A stretch of DNA of 64,000 nt, taken from Phycisphaerales bacterium (lineage in GTDB: Bacteria; Planctomycetota; Phycisphaerae; Phycisphaerales; UBA1924). The notes under the pieces were generated by a model. The model had not been told where the DNA came from. It did not search any database and worked only from the letters and a program-made list of their open reading frames with translations. The position numbers and the translations under genes are program-made. The stretch lies in contig JALSHH010000041.1 of NCBI GenBank assembly GCA_026982335.1, forward strand, positions 62,001-126,000. Reading direction: 5' to 3'. Shown one piece after another: positions 36,940 through 46,671 of this stretch; the stretch's first letter is position 1, and every line of letters starts with the position of its first letter.

Positions 36940-37299
36940 AAAGGGCAAAGGAGGGAAATGCCCTTTGGATCGGCATCGTGATTTTTAGCCGAAACACCCC
37001 ATCTTCACCCTCGCAAGCAGAGCGATGCAGACGAATGCCGGGTTGAGATGCCGGGTGGGTACGGAGGTGAGTACCGGGTAGGTACCAAGCAATGGCAGCG
37101 AAAATACGATGCGCTGGCATGTATTGAGAGCAGGCAACCAAACGCAGTGTCAGGGAGGATCGTCATCGTCCCCAACCGACCTGATGCTGTGCCCGATCGG
37201 GCTTCACCGCCTGATCGGGATTTCGGGAGGGTTCTGGCTTCTCTGAAGCCAAAGCCACTTGCCGGGCATGGGAAAGCGAGAGCCCATGCCCGGTTTTTT
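36940..37299 (+). ncRNA. Possible structured non-coding RNA
   Basis: No credible protein is encoded here. In order along the plus strand: AAAGGGCA/TGCCCTTT (36940-36966), direct repeats of ATGCCGGGT followed by GGTAC/GTACC pairs (37030-37085), CCCGATC/GATCGGG (37192-37219), TGGCTT-CTCTG-AAGCCA (37235-37251), and a strong intrinsic terminator ending at 37299. A terminator with no upstream plus-strand gene implies a transcript. I compared it by eye with RNase P, tmRNA, SRP RNA, 6S RNA and common riboswitches and found no match. The 5' end is a guess. Confidence 0.4.
37261..37299 (+). terminator. Intrinsic terminator of the putative RNA
   Basis: CCGGGCATGGG/CCCATGCCCGG forms a perfect 11-base stem around a 10-base loop, followed by six T. 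Confidence 0.8.
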
Positions 37300-37419
37300 G
37301 TTTCTCAAAAAAGCAGCCGGATCAGATCGTCGCACAAAAAACCGACCGGCCAAAGTGACCGATCGGCGTGGATGCACCAACACATGATCAACACACGATC
37401 AACTGATGTACCTCACCGG

Positions 37420-39135
37420 TTATGGCCCAGGTGAGAAACCCTTGAGCGAAGGCACCCGAATACCGAGCCCCATCGCTGTCAAATCTTCGTTGTCGATATC
37501 AAAATCGCCGTCCATATCGAAGATTTCCTGTCCGGGAACGATTTTGGCCCCCGGTGCGGTCCTTGCCGCAATGGCTGCTGAGAGTTCGTACCAATCAATC
37601 TGTCCGTTACCATTGGGATCCCCAAGCCGGGCCTCTGGATAAATGGTCCAAGTCTGGTTGGCCGGTGCTCCATAGAGCTTCCGAGTTTCCCCCCCAGTGT
37701 AGACTGCTGTAACCACATCAACGGATTGTTGATCGGCGAGCCCAAAGTGCAGCGTGTATTCATCTTGCGCCTTATAGTTCACCCCTGCCCGGACTTCACG
37801 AAGCTGGGATTTTCCCCCTGCTTTGATATCAACGCAAGTTCCGATACCAAACTGGTTGGCATTGTTGCCCACAACATTAAACCGCACCCAGTTGTTGGTC
37901 TGCGCATCAATCGAGTGGTTGATGTAAATCTGAACCTTTGTATCGGTTCCCCCAACAAGCATGTCAAGATCATTATCACCATCAATATCACCAACGGCCA
38001 CACAGAAGACATCGGACGCTTCATCGACACCGGCGCTCGGTGCCTCGTCAATCAAAGGCCAGGTACTCGAACCGCGATAAAGTCGATTCTCACCCATCAT
38101 GTTGCAGACATACAGATCAAGCTCGGTATCATTGTCAAAGTCGGCAAAAACCGCCCCCCACCCGACACGATAGCTCCCAACCCCTGCAGGAATCGTCTCG
38201 TCGGTATAGGCGCTTACGCCATCGTGCATCAAGAGCTTATTGCCCGGAGGCGTATTGGTGACATAAAGGTCAAAGTATCCATCAAAATTGATATCCCCCA
38301 CGGCAATACCCATGCAATCGACATAGGCAAAGGCATTGGCCTTTGCCGTAACCTCAGTAAAGGTGCCCCCGTCGTTGCGGTAGAGCCTGTTGTAAAGCAC
38401 GCCCGCCGACCCTTTGTCGGTTCCAAGATAAATATCATCATCCCCATCGCGGTCATAGTCGAAGAAAGAACTCAACAGCGTTGGATCATCCTCGGCATCA
38501 ATTCCCAGCTCTGCCGCTCTATCGGTAAAAGTACCGTCACCATTGTTATAGAAGAAGAAATTGCGTGTGGGATCACCATTGAACATGGTTCGGACTGAAG
38601 CATACAAATCCAAGTGACCATCGGCGTCAATATCGCCCCAACTCGAAGCAAAAGAGGGGGCTGTGACATCAATCCCGGCTGCGGGTGCGACATCCGTAAA
38701 GGTAAAGTTTCCATCGTTGCGATAAAGGCGTGTGGGCACAAGCCATCCATTGATGAGAATGTCGTTGTCACCATCGTTATCATAATCGGCTGCGCTGAGC
38801 CCCGAAACAGGCAAACCGTTGGCAATTCCAGATCCCGCTGAACGATCGGTGAAATTTCCAGCCCCATCGTTCTCATAAATGCCGACTGCCAAGTCAGTTG
38901 CGCCAGTGAGAACGATATCAAGATCACCATCACCATCGAGATCAACAAGCATCAGTCCCGATCCGAACTGTTGGTAGTTGGCGCCCATGTCATAGTCGAC
39001 GCCTCGCGTAACTGCCTCATCTGTAAAACTCAGGGGGTTCGATGCCAATACCCCTGAATCCGCCCCTGCAAGAATTGTCAAGGTCACCATCGACACCGAA
39101 AAACAAGCTGAAAGCCTGCATGAATGAATAAACAT
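37420..39135 (-). CDS. Secreted FG-GAP/UnbV repeat protein with dockerin-like C-terminus
   Basis: 571 residues. A signal peptide (about 1-30, ending GVLAS) is followed by at least seven FG-GAP/VCBS repeats with Ca-binding DxDxDGDxDI loops (such as VDLDGDGDLDIVLTG), an ASPIC/UnbV region (about 420-500: NQFGIGTCVDIKAGGKSQ and VRAGVNYKAQDEYTLHFGL), and two EF-hand-like segments at the end (DPNGNGQIDWYEL and DMDGDFDIDNEDL) resembling a dockerin. Such proteins form beta-propellers outside the cell; the function is unknown. ATG 39135 is preceded by GAGGAG nine bases upstream; GTG 39138 is an alternative. A 9-base tandem repeat lies about 60 bases upstream. Confidence 0.88.
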   Translation of the reverse strand: MFIHSCRLSACFSVSMVTLTILAGADSGVLASNPLSFTDEAVTRGVDYDMGANYQQFGSGLMLVDLDGDGDLDIVLTGATDLAVGIYENDGAGNFTDRSAGSGIANGLPVSGLSAADYDNDGDNDILINGWLVPTRLYRNDGNFTFTDVAPAAGIDVTAPSFASSWGDIDADGHLDLYASVRTMFNGDPTRNFFFYNNGDGTFTDRAAELGIDAEDDPTLLSSFFDYDRDGDDDIYLGTDKGSAGVLYNRLYRNDGGTFTEVTAKANAFAYVDCMGIAVGDINFDGYFDLYVTNTPPGNKLLMHDGVSAYTDETIPAGVGSYRVGWGAVFADFDNDTELDLYVCNMMGENRLYRGSSTWPLIDEAPSAGVDEASDVFCVAVGDIDGDNDLDMLVGGTDTKVQIYINHSIDAQTNNWVRFNVVGNNANQFGIGTCVDIKAGGKSQLREVRAGVNYKAQDEYTLHFGLADQQSVDVVTAVYTGGETRKLYGAPANQTWTIYPEARLGDPNGNGQIDWYELSAAIAARTAPGAKIVPGQEIFDMDGDFDIDNEDLTAMGLGIRVPSLKGFSPGP

Positions 39136-39193
39136 CACGATTCTCTCCTCAGGAATACCTCAGTTATACGAGCATGAAAAAAGGTACAACCCA

Positions 39194-39220
39194 ATCTCTC
39201 TCATCTCTCTCATCTCTCTC
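39194..39220. repeat. 9-bp tandem repeat upstream of FG-GAP gene
   Basis: Three perfect copies of ATCTCTCTC (GAGAGAGAT on the minus strand) 59 bases before the FG-GAP gene start, in its likely leader or promoter. Slippage could change copy number. Confidence 0.8.
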
Positions 39221-39367
39221 TCCGCAGGCCAAGCAAAGCACAAACCCAGTCCTGCGTGTGACGGCTCCAAGATACACGATTACCTCCCCTTTTTGAAGTT
39301 TTTTCTCAACAAATTCGATGGATACCGTGCTCCGTCGCCGCAATTCTCCTTCCCTACACCAAGCTTT

Positions 39368-40315
39368 ATGAGTGCCCTGAAACAGTTTGCACACTTAAAA
39401 AGCCCAATGAATGATTCCTATCGGTCCTTTTTCCCTCCTCTCCCTCCAAGCACCCCCTGGGGTTTGAATGTGTGGTATTCTTATTTCGCTGTGCAGAAAC
39501 ATGAAATTGCCCATCTCACGGTCATCAGCTGGCCAAGCGACTTTGATGAAAACGATTGTATCGAGACCCTTGTCGGATCGGCTGCAATGGACCCTTACCA
39601 AGCCAAGCTTGCATCTCGAAGGAATCTCCCCGGCATCATGTGCACCATCGACGCACTCCTCCGCGACAACATCCTCGGTGAGATGCACAAAGCTGGGGTC
39701 TTATGTATCGCCCCGACCCAAAGCGAAATCAGAAACTACCCGCAACCGGCGTTTGCCATGGGCGTTGATCAGTTCCCCGATGTCCATCCGCCGAGCTTTG
39801 TCGTCGAGACCACCGATGGGAACCACTGGACCTTCCGCGCCGATCAGGTCAAGCTCGCCGTCGCAGGACATATCAAAACCACCACCACGCAAATTAAATC
39901 GACAAGATCATCCTATCGCAAAATGAACACCTTCGGCAGCGCGGTCGGCAACGCCATGCGACAATCTGATGTCCATATCTCCCGAGGCACCAAGGTGACC
40001 AACTTGCTCGACCTACACATTCAGACCGACGCCGGACTCAAGCTCGTTCGGCTCGTGGGCCCGCGCACTCGCATCGGAATCGTCGGCGATGGTGATCGTC
40101 CATCACTGCTCGAGAATGCACGCTCCGCCGAGATGATTCAGATCCTCATGCCCGATACCCAGATCGACACCGAGTTCCACGACTTTGACCCGCCGAGCAT
40201 CGTGCGTAGACAAGTACGCAAAGCAGGTGGCCCCAGCGGCTCATTGACCATGGACTCATGGGCGTTCTACTCGCCTTGGGTTGGGCTCATCAAGCAGGCC
40301 ATGTATGGGTGGTAA
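39368..40315 (+). CDS. Conserved-looking protein of unknown function
   Basis: 315 residues, soluble, not recognised. The N-terminal third has WGLNVWYSYFAVQKHEIAHL, the middle FVVETTDGNHWTFRADQVKL, and the C-terminus is basic. There is no signal peptide or membrane segment. The start is uncertain: ATG 39368 and ATG 39407 are candidates and neither has a clear ribosome-binding site; a TTG at 39293 is less likely. It overlaps the next gene by 11 bases, indicating an operon. Confidence 0.65.
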   Translation: MSALKQFAHLKSPMNDSYRSFFPPLPPSTPWGLNVWYSYFAVQKHEIAHLTVISWPSDFDENDCIETLVGSAAMDPYQAKLASRRNLPGIMCTIDALLRDNILGEMHKAGVLCIAPTQSEIRNYPQPAFAMGVDQFPDVHPPSFVVETTDGNHWTFRADQVKLAVAGHIKTTTTQIKSTRSSYRKMNTFGSAVGNAMRQSDVHISRGTKVTNLLDLHIQTDAGLKLVRLVGPRTRIGIVGDGDRPSLLENARSAEMIQILMPDTQIDTEFHDFDPPSIVRRQVRKAGGPSGSLTMDSWAFYSPWVGLIKQAMYGW

Positions 40316-41219
40316 ACACAACCAACCCGCCCAGTCTGATTGGCTCACCCGCACACCCAAGTGGATGCTCTTGAGCGGGTTCTGGACAATGCAGGGGATC
40401 GTGCTCTACTTCGCCCAAGCCTTCCTCTACACATCTCAAAGTACACTCGATACCAGTGAGAACCAAACCCAAGGATTGATCCCTGATGGATTCTTCGGGA
40501 CTTGGCCAACATTCGAAAGCTACTTTGACCTCCTGACCAATGCCGAGTTTGCCCTCTTCATGCTCGGCACCATCGCTACCCTGACCATCGCCCAGATGGT
40601 CTTCTTGCTCCCGGTTCGTCGGCCTAGACTCACCGGCGAACACGGACGATCCATCAAATGCAGCCTCTATACCGCCGGTGCTGTGATTGGGGTGCTGCTC
40701 TTGGCGAGCATCATGGGGATCGCGGGATTCCTCAATGATGTCCATGACATCGACCTCACGGCATACATCGACTTTCCCGGCGACCCCTACACCATCTTCG
40801 GCGGGATCATTCTCTTTGGATGGCTCATCGCGACGCCGATCTTGCTGCGATTCACCAAACCCGGACGCAAGGAAGATGTCCTCGCTCGGATCAGCAAGAA
40901 ACTTTTCATCGGCACCATCGTTGAGATCGCGTTATTGATCCCCCTCGATGTGATGGTTCGCCGAAAGACGAGTTGTTATTGCTGGGCAGGAACCTATTGG
41001 GCCCTGACCGTCTGCGGATTCATCGGCATCTTCGCCCTTGGCCCGGCGGTGTTCCTCCCGATCTTGGCCAAACGACGCAAAACCTGGTACAGCGGGCATT
41101 GCGGCGTGTGCACCTACGACATGAGCGGGACACCTGATGCCTTGCGCTGCCCAGAATGTGGGACGGGGTGGAAAGCTGATCCATCCGCACCGGCCAGTAA
41201 CGCGATTGACGGCCAATAG
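40305..41219 (+). CDS. Multi-pass membrane protein with C-terminal zinc ribbon
   Basis: 304 residues. Five to six hydrophobic helices lie between about 20 and 260, followed by a cytoplasmic-looking zinc ribbon CGVCTYDMSGTP...CPECG. The ribbon matches that at the end of the glmS-linked membrane protein, although the membrane parts differ. The function is unknown. ATG 40305 lies inside the end of the preceding gene; an upstream TTG is open but unlikely. Confidence 0.7.
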   Translation: MGGKHNQPAQSDWLTRTPKWMLLSGFWTMQGIVLYFAQAFLYTSQSTLDTSENQTQGLIPDGFFGTWPTFESYFDLLTNAEFALFMLGTIATLTIAQMVFLLPVRRPRLTGEHGRSIKCSLYTAGAVIGVLLLASIMGIAGFLNDVHDIDLTAYIDFPGDPYTIFGGIILFGWLIATPILLRFTKPGRKEDVLARISKKLFIGTIVEIALLIPLDVMVRRKTSCYCWAGTYWALTVCGFIGIFALGPAVFLPILAKRRKTWYSGHCGVCTYDMSGTPDALRCPECGTGWKADPSAPASNAIDGQ

Positions 41220-41357
41220 ACCAATTTTGCACCCCATCCCCCCGTTTTCCAGTAAAATCAGGAGCAAAGCCACGACACTGAAATCGGCCGCGGGTCGTTC
41301 CCAACCAACAGAGCACAGCGAGGTCGGCCGGCCCCCATCGAACCGGAGAGAGGAACC

Positions 41358-41600
41358 ATGGAAACATTCATCCAACAAATCATCGATAAAGAAGAGATCA
41401 TCATCCTGATCATCATCTTCACCGCAATCACCATCATGTCAATCGTCAAAGCACTCACCCGCATGATCACTCGACTCGCCAGCGAACGCACACGGCGCGA
41501 AATCGCAGCCTACATCGCTGAGGGTTCAATGACCCCAGAACAAGGCGAAAAACTCCTCGCATCTGGAAAACAAAACAACGGCAGCTGCGGGTGCGGTTGA
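41358..41600 (+). CDS. Small membrane protein with SHOCT-like C-terminus
   Basis: 80 residues: an amphipathic start, one transmembrane helix (about 14-34), a basic helix and the ending REIAAYIAEGSMTPEQGEKLL, which resembles the short SHOCT-type helix pair found at the ends of many bacterial membrane proteins. It closes with a Cys-containing tail, CGCG. GAGAGGA precedes the ATG. A frameshifted paralogue follows at 41653. Confidence 0.7.
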   Translation: METFIQQIIDKEEIIILIIIFTAITIMSIVKALTRMITRLASERTRREIAAYIAEGSMTPEQGEKLLASGKQNNGSCGCG

Positions 41601-41652
41601 TCGCATACACAAACACACTGGCCACGCATACCTACAGGTGAGGAACCGATCC

Positions 41653-41894
41653 ATGCAGAATGATGTCATTCAAACCATCATCGAAAACGAAGATTCGTTC
41701 ATTCCGTTCATCATCTTTGGGGCGGCGGGATCGTCGCCGTCGTCGCGATTATCTTTACCATGATGAAAAATATCGCCGTCAATCGGGAACGGGAAATCTC
41801 CCGTCGTGAGATCGCCGCGTACATCGCGGAAGGTTCGATGACTCCCGAAGATGGCGCCAAACTCCTAAAGGCATCACCCGGTCAAAAAGCATGA
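41653..41894 (+). pseudogene. Frameshifted paralogue of the small membrane protein
   Basis: ATG 41653, behind GAGGA, reads MQNDVIQTIIENEDSF and IPFIIFG, then runs off frame at the G-rich stretch 41719-41733 and stops at 41760-41762. One base lower the frame continues GIVAVVAIIFTMMKNIAV and then REIAAYIAEGSMTPEDGAKLL to the stop at 41892-41894. The second half is nearly identical to the end of the gene at 41358. A one-base deletion in GGGGCGGCGGG explains it. It may be a real mutation, a sequencing error or a phase-variable tract. Confidence 0.75.
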
Positions 41895-41903
41895 GCTCTA
41901 TTC

Positions 41904-44018
41904 TCACGACCGGCAAGTTAATACCAGCACCCGCAACGCCTCGGACACTGACCATGCCTGAGCCATGCACCCCTGAGGCTTGTGCTGCCCATCGGTCGGC
42001 TCGGCATCGTAAATCTCGAACAACTGACCCGCTGCATCTGATTCCATCTTCGCCACCAACCCGAGCATGATCGCTTGGGCGTGCTTGCGTGATGCTTCGT
42101 CAAAACCATTCACCCGAAGCATCGCTTCGCAGTAGGGCCCAAACAGCCAAGGCCAGACGGTGCCATTGTGATACGCACGGTCTCGATCGGTCATCGAGCC
42201 GGTGTAGTGCGGGCAGTAGTTGGGATTCGCCGAATCAAGCGTCCGCAGCCCCACCGGCGTGAGCAGGGCACCCGTCACCGCATCGAACGATCGACGGCCA
42301 ATCGGCTCGGGCAGGTTAACCATCGGCAAACTCAGCGCGAAGAGCTGATTGGGACGCAGTTCGTCCGAGCTGATCCATCGCGAGTGGCGCACGCCCGGTT
42401 CGCGGGTGATGCAATCGACCAATCCGCCCGATGGGCCTTGGGCCATGCGGGTGATGATCGACTCGCGGGCGTGCTCGGCTCGTTTTCCAAGCTCATCGCG
42501 CCCGGTATCCATCCGGATTCGTGCTTCGAGGGCGTTGATCCACAGCGCGTTGATCTCGATGGCCTTGCCATGCCTGGGCGTGAAGGCGACGCCGTTGCGC
42601 AGTGCATCCATCCAGGTGAGTTGAGTAGTGGCATCGCCCGCAGCGATCAACCCGTCGTCTTCATCAAGTCCGATGTGGTTGATGGTGCCTGCGATATACG
42701 CGTCGATGATCGCATCGCACGCGTCGATCAGTCCTTGATCGAGTGGCTTGCCCGCTGCCTGCGACCATTGACCGCACGCATGGACAAACCAGAGTGACGC
42801 ATCGACGGTATTGTAATGCGAACTCCCACCCGCATCATCGAAGCGATTGGGGATCAGCCCGTGCTCGATCGCCCCAGCGAAGGTGTGCAAGGTCTGATGG
42901 GCCTCGTCGAATCGCCCGGTGGTAAGCATCAATCCGGGCAGGGCGATCATCGTGTCGCGTCCCCAATCCGAGAACCACGGATATCCCGCGAGGATCGAAA
43001 CCGAATCACCCGCGTCGGTTGCTCGCTTGACGATGAAATCATCCGAAGCCTGGGCGAGTCTGGCGATCGCATCGCGGAGGATTGGGTCGGTCGGATTGGC
43101 TGCCAAAGCGAGGGCGTGGTCGATCGCGGATCGGATACGGGTGTGCTTGACGGTCGAACGGGCGTTCCAATCAACCGATCCAGATTTTCCCACCACTTCG
43201 ATGCTCAGCATCTTGGTCAATCTACTGGCGATCTTGGCACTGAACACGCCGGGGTTGTAGAGGTCTTCGGTGTCGTCCTGCCCGCGATCAGTCTCGTGGC
43301 AATAACGCAGGTTTCGCCAGACGCTTGGCGAATCATGCCAATCGAGCCCGATCCCTGCCAACGAGAGCGTCGTATCGAATCCCTCGCGCGAAACCTCGGC
43401 TCCCGAACCCGTTGATTCGATCGAGAAGGTGTCGATCGACAACGAGCCCGGATGGTTCAACTCGTGAAAATCTCGCATCGACACCAGCGGGCGAATCTCG
43501 ATGGTGATGTCATCATCGGTGGTGATCCCGGATTCAATCGCATACTCCACCCGGCACCCGCCCTGCTGGTCCGCAATCGTCAGGATCTTGCGGATCTGGA
43601 CGCGCCCGATCTGGGTCGGAATCGAATAGACCCACTGGCATGAATCCGTCCCTTTGATGAACTCGGTGAGGTATGGGTTTTCGATCAGCGGGTCTTGGTC
43701 AGCGAACTGGAACCCGGTGAGCCGAACATCGAGATCGCACCCGCATGGGCCGCCGCCGGGGATATGAATACATTCATCAAGGGTATTCAAAAGCATCACC
43801 CGGCAGACCGGAGGCTGCTGCGACACACACAAAAGCCCGTGATACCGACGCATCCCCACGCCTGCGATCGAACCCATCGCAAACCCGCCAAGCCCATCGG
43901 GGATGACCCACTCGCTTTCAAAGCCCAATCCGGCGGAGTCGGTGGGCTTGCCTGAACGGAAGCTGGCAGAGCAGATCGGGAGCGTATCGGACGAGTTCTC
44001 AGAGATTTTTGTCGTCAT
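41904..44018 (-). CDS. Glycogen debranching enzyme (amylo-alpha-1,6-glucosidase, GH133)
   Basis: 704 residues. The N-terminal GDE_N domain begins SEWVIPDGLGGFAMGS and RRYHGLL, typical of this bacterial/archaeal type. The C-terminal GDE_C (alpha/alpha barrel) carries GYPWFSDWGRDTMIALPGL, YNTVDASLWFV and YHNGTVWPWLFGPYCEA. The enzyme removes alpha-1,6-linked glucose at glycogen branch points. It is divergent from guaB with about 53 bases between start codons. No GlgX-type GH13 features are present. Confidence 0.9.
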   Translation of the reverse strand: MTTKISENSSDTLPICSASFRSGKPTDSAGLGFESEWVIPDGLGGFAMGSIAGVGMRRYHGLLCVSQQPPVCRVMLLNTLDECIHIPGGGPCGCDLDVRLTGFQFADQDPLIENPYLTEFIKGTDSCQWVYSIPTQIGRVQIRKILTIADQQGGCRVEYAIESGITTDDDITIEIRPLVSMRDFHELNHPGSLSIDTFSIESTGSGAEVSREGFDTTLSLAGIGLDWHDSPSVWRNLRYCHETDRGQDDTEDLYNPGVFSAKIASRLTKMLSIEVVGKSGSVDWNARSTVKHTRIRSAIDHALALAANPTDPILRDAIARLAQASDDFIVKRATDAGDSVSILAGYPWFSDWGRDTMIALPGLMLTTGRFDEAHQTLHTFAGAIEHGLIPNRFDDAGGSSHYNTVDASLWFVHACGQWSQAAGKPLDQGLIDACDAIIDAYIAGTINHIGLDEDDGLIAAGDATTQLTWMDALRNGVAFTPRHGKAIEINALWINALEARIRMDTGRDELGKRAEHARESIITRMAQGPSGGLVDCITREPGVRHSRWISSDELRPNQLFALSLPMVNLPEPIGRRSFDAVTGALLTPVGLRTLDSANPNYCPHYTGSMTDRDRAYHNGTVWPWLFGPYCEAMLRVNGFDEASRKHAQAIMLGLVAKMESDAAGQLFEIYDAEPTDGQHKPQGCMAQAWSVSEALRVLVLTCRS

Positions 44019-44071
44019 TGTATAAAGAGGATAGCCAGATCAACCCGCCCAGTAGACAGAGCACCATCAGC

Positions 44072-45637
44072 ATGGGATACTCTCCCATGGAGACCACCCC
44101 AAAATCGACATCCTGCGATCATTCATCCGTTGCCGAGTCCAAAATCGTCATGGAAGGGATCACCTTCGATGATGTGCTCTTGATCCCCCAGGCATCCAAT
44201 GTCATGCCCGCGACCGCAAGCACCTCGACGCGCCTGACCAAGGACATCACCCTCAATATCCCGATGGTCTCGGCCCCGATGGATACCGTCACCGAATCCG
44301 AACTCGCTATCGGGCTCGCTCAAGAGGGCGGGATCGGGATCATCCACAAAAACCTCTCCATCGAAGCCCAGGCCCGCGAGGTCATCAAGGTCAAACGCAG
44401 CGCCAATGGCGTCATCACCGACCCGATCACCCTGGGCCCAAATGACACCGTCGAACGGGCGATCGACCTGATGCTCGAGCACAATGTCTCCGGGTTCCCC
44501 ATCACCGACGACGGCTCATCCGATCTGCGATCCAAAGGCCAACTCGTCGGCATCCTCACAAGGCGCGATCTCAAGTTTGCCCACAAGATGAGCACCCCGA
44601 TCCGCGAGATCATGACCAGCGAACAACTCGTCACCGCCCCCGCAGGCACCACCCTTGCCCAGGCCGAGGGGATCTTGAACCAACTCAAGGTCGAAAAACT
44701 CTTGCTCGAAGACGGCGCGGGGAATCTTGCCGGGCTGATTACCATGCGCGATATCGAACGCCAGTCCCAGTTCCCCAACGCCTGCGTCGATGGGCGTGGT
44801 CGATTGCGTGTCGGAGCAGCCGTCGGCCCGAATCAGATGGATCGCGTCGAGGCGTTGATCCAAGCTGAAGTCGATATGATCGTGGTCGATACCGCTCATG
44901 GGCATTCCGGAGCCGTCATTGATGCGGTGAAGGAAATCAAAGCCAAGTACGACATCGGGGTCATCGCGGGCAACATCGCCACCGCCCAGGCAGCGATCGC
45001 ACTCGCACAAGCCGGGGCCGATGCGATCAAGGTCGGGATTGGGCCCGGGTCGATCTGCACCACCCGCGTGGTGACGGGCGTGGGGATGCCTCAGGTGACC
45101 GCCATCATGAACGCCGTCGAAGGCCTATCCAGTATCGGCTCGGACATCACCATCATCGCTGACGGCGGGATCCGACTCTCCGGCGACATCGCCAAAGCCA
45201 TCGCTGCCGGTGCCCATTGTGTGATGATGGGGTCATTGTTCGCTGGGCTTGATGAATCGCCGGGCGAGCTGGTGATCTCAGGCGGTCGGCGGTTCAAGAG
45301 CTACCGAGGGATGGGCTCGGAAGGCGCGATGAACGCCGGCTCAGCGGACCGGTATCGCCAGGCGGACAAGTTGGGATCGCTGACGAAGCAGCCTCAGAAG
45401 TTTGTCCCCGAAGGAGTCGAAGGCTTGGTCGCCTATCGCGGATCACTCGCCGAGTTCACCTATCAACTTGTAGGCGGGTTGCGATCGGCGATGGGGTACT
45501 GCGGGTGCCCAACGATCGAAGATTTCCGCACCAATGCCCAGTTTGTGCGGGTTTCGGGGGCAACAGTGGTCGAAAACCACCCCCACGACATCAAAATCAC
45601 CAAAGAATCGCCCAACTACACGATGGATCAGATTTGA
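44072..45637 (+). CDS. guaB: Inosine-5'-monophosphate dehydrogenase
   Basis: 521 residues. It oxidises IMP to XMP with NAD+, the committed step of guanine nucleotide synthesis. The start region [13 protein letters not shown], a CBS pair ([15 protein letters not shown]), the catalytic loop [15 protein letters not shown] with the active-site Cys, and the flap ([10 protein letters not shown]) are all present. Start codons at 44072 and 44087 are both possible, and both give a longer leader than usual. A palindromic element begins six bases after the stop. Confidence 0.96.
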   Translation: MGYSPMETTPKSTSCDHSSVAESKIVMEGITFDDVLLIPQASNVMPATASTSTRLTKDITLNIPMVSAPMDTVTESELAIGLAQEGGIGIIHKNLSIEAQAREVIKVKRSANGVITDPITLGPNDTVERAIDLMLEHNVSGFPITDDGSSDLRSKGQLVGILTRRDLKFAHKMSTPIREIMTSEQLVTAPAGTTLAQAEGILNQLKVEKLLLEDGAGNLAGLITMRDIERQSQFPNACVDGRGRLRVGAAVGPNQMDRVEALIQAEVDMIVVDTAHGHSGAVIDAVKEIKAKYDIGVIAGNIATAQAAIALAQAGADAIKVGIGPGSICTTRVVTGVGMPQVTAIMNAVEGLSSIGSDITIIADGGIRLSGDIAKAIAAGAHCVMMGSLFAGLDESPGELVISGGRRFKSYRGMGSEGAMNAGSADRYRQADKLGSLTKQPQKFVPEGVEGLVAYRGSLAEFTYQLVGGLRSAMGYCGCPTIEDFRTNAQFVRVSGATVVENHPHDIKITKESPNYTMDQI

Positions 45638-45642
45638 CCTTC

Positions 45643-45728
45643 TGGTAGAACGGGCTTCCAGCCCGTTTCTTGATTTCTCCCGTAAGGGGATAGATTCAGA
45701 AGAAACGGGCTGGAAGCCCGTTCTACCA
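45643..45728. repeat. Palindromic element after guaB
   Basis: Perfect 29-base inverted arms (45643-45671 and 45700-45728) around a 28-base spacer. The arm core GAACGGGCTTCCAGCCCG is shared with the elements in carB and at 46712. It may serve as a transcript end for guaB, but no T-run follows. Confidence 0.95.
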
Positions 45729-45843
45729 AGATCACCAAAACACCAGCCTGCAAAATCAATTGGCCGATGAACCCAATACGGTGTAGGGCCGTATACTACC
45801 CACCGATTCAACTGATTCAGTCATATCCCCTTTGGAGCTACAG

Positions 45844-46650
45844 ATGAGCATTTTACAATCACGAAACCCCGCGATGAGCGTCTTGCAGACCGAGCAGGCG
45901 TTCGGAACCGAAAAAGCGAGCGTCATGACCATCGGAGGCACCGTCACCGCGACGAGCATCCTGCTCTCGATCGTGGCCGTCGTGGGGATTCTGGTCTGGC
46001 AAAGCCTCAATACAACTTGGGCTGCGGGGAATGGGATTCCCGGATGGACGATGCCTGTGATGATCGGCGCCCTGATCGGCGGAATCGTCGTCTCGCTCGT
46101 CATCTACCGCAAACCGACCCTCGCACCGATCATCGCCCCGGTTCATGCAGCCCTTGAGGGGGCGTTCGTCGGCGTGGCGACCTTCTACATCCCAATGCAG
46201 TTCGTCCCGATCGAACCGAGTGCCACAACCAACCCAACTGTAATGCTCGCCATCCAGGCAGCAATCGCAACCTTCGGCGTGACGGGCGCGATGCTCATGG
46301 GATATGCAACTGGTATTCTGCGTGTCGGGCCAAAGTTCCAGAAGATCATGATGACCGCATTGATGGGCTTGGTGTTCTATGTCATTGCCATGTTCATCTT
46401 GGGTATGTTTGGCGTACAGGTCTGGAATGGGTTTGCTGACGCTGGGCCGATGGGCATCGGGTTCAGCCTGCTGATCATCGGGCTCGCGAGCATGTTCCTG
46501 ATCCTCGATTTCCAGTACATCGAAGAGGGTGTCAGTGCAGGTGCTCCCAAGTACATGGAATGGGTCGGGGCATGGGGTTTGATGATTACGCTCGTCTGGC
46601 TCTACATCGAGATTCTGCGATTGCTGGCGAAGATGCGATCGAACGATTGA
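45844..46650 (+). CDS. Bax inhibitor-1/YccA-like membrane protein
   Basis: 268 residues, seven predicted helices. The segments MTIGGTVTATSILLSIVAVVG and YIPMQFVP fit the uncharacterised YccA/BI-1-like family often annotated as integral membrane proteins; the ending GAPKYMEWVGAWGLMITLVW is characteristic. Some members are proton-linked calcium leak channels; the function here is unknown. ATG 45844 is chosen because TTTGGAG lies about seven bases upstream. An intrinsic terminator follows. Confidence 0.8.
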   Translation: MSILQSRNPAMSVLQTEQAFGTEKASVMTIGGTVTATSILLSIVAVVGILVWQSLNTTWAAGNGIPGWTMPVMIGALIGGIVVSLVIYRKPTLAPIIAPVHAALEGAFVGVATFYIPMQFVPIEPSATTNPTVMLAIQAAIATFGVTGAMLMGYATGILRVGPKFQKIMMTALMGLVFYVIAMFILGMFGVQVWNGFADAGPMGIGFSLLIIGLASMFLILDFQYIEEGVSAGAPKYMEWVGAWGLMITLVWLYIEILRLLAKMRSND

Positions 46651-46671
46651 TCGACTGTTCACTCAAGTAGC

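Noticed and set aside
36596-37141. 181-codon minus-strand frame across the RNA-like region
   Set aside because: Composition is not protein-like, with many Cys, His and Arg and no motif; it conflicts with the hairpin structure.
37726-38598. 290-codon plus-strand frame opposite the FG-GAP protein
   Set aside because: Ile/Lys/His-rich mirror of the Asp/Gly repeats on the other strand.
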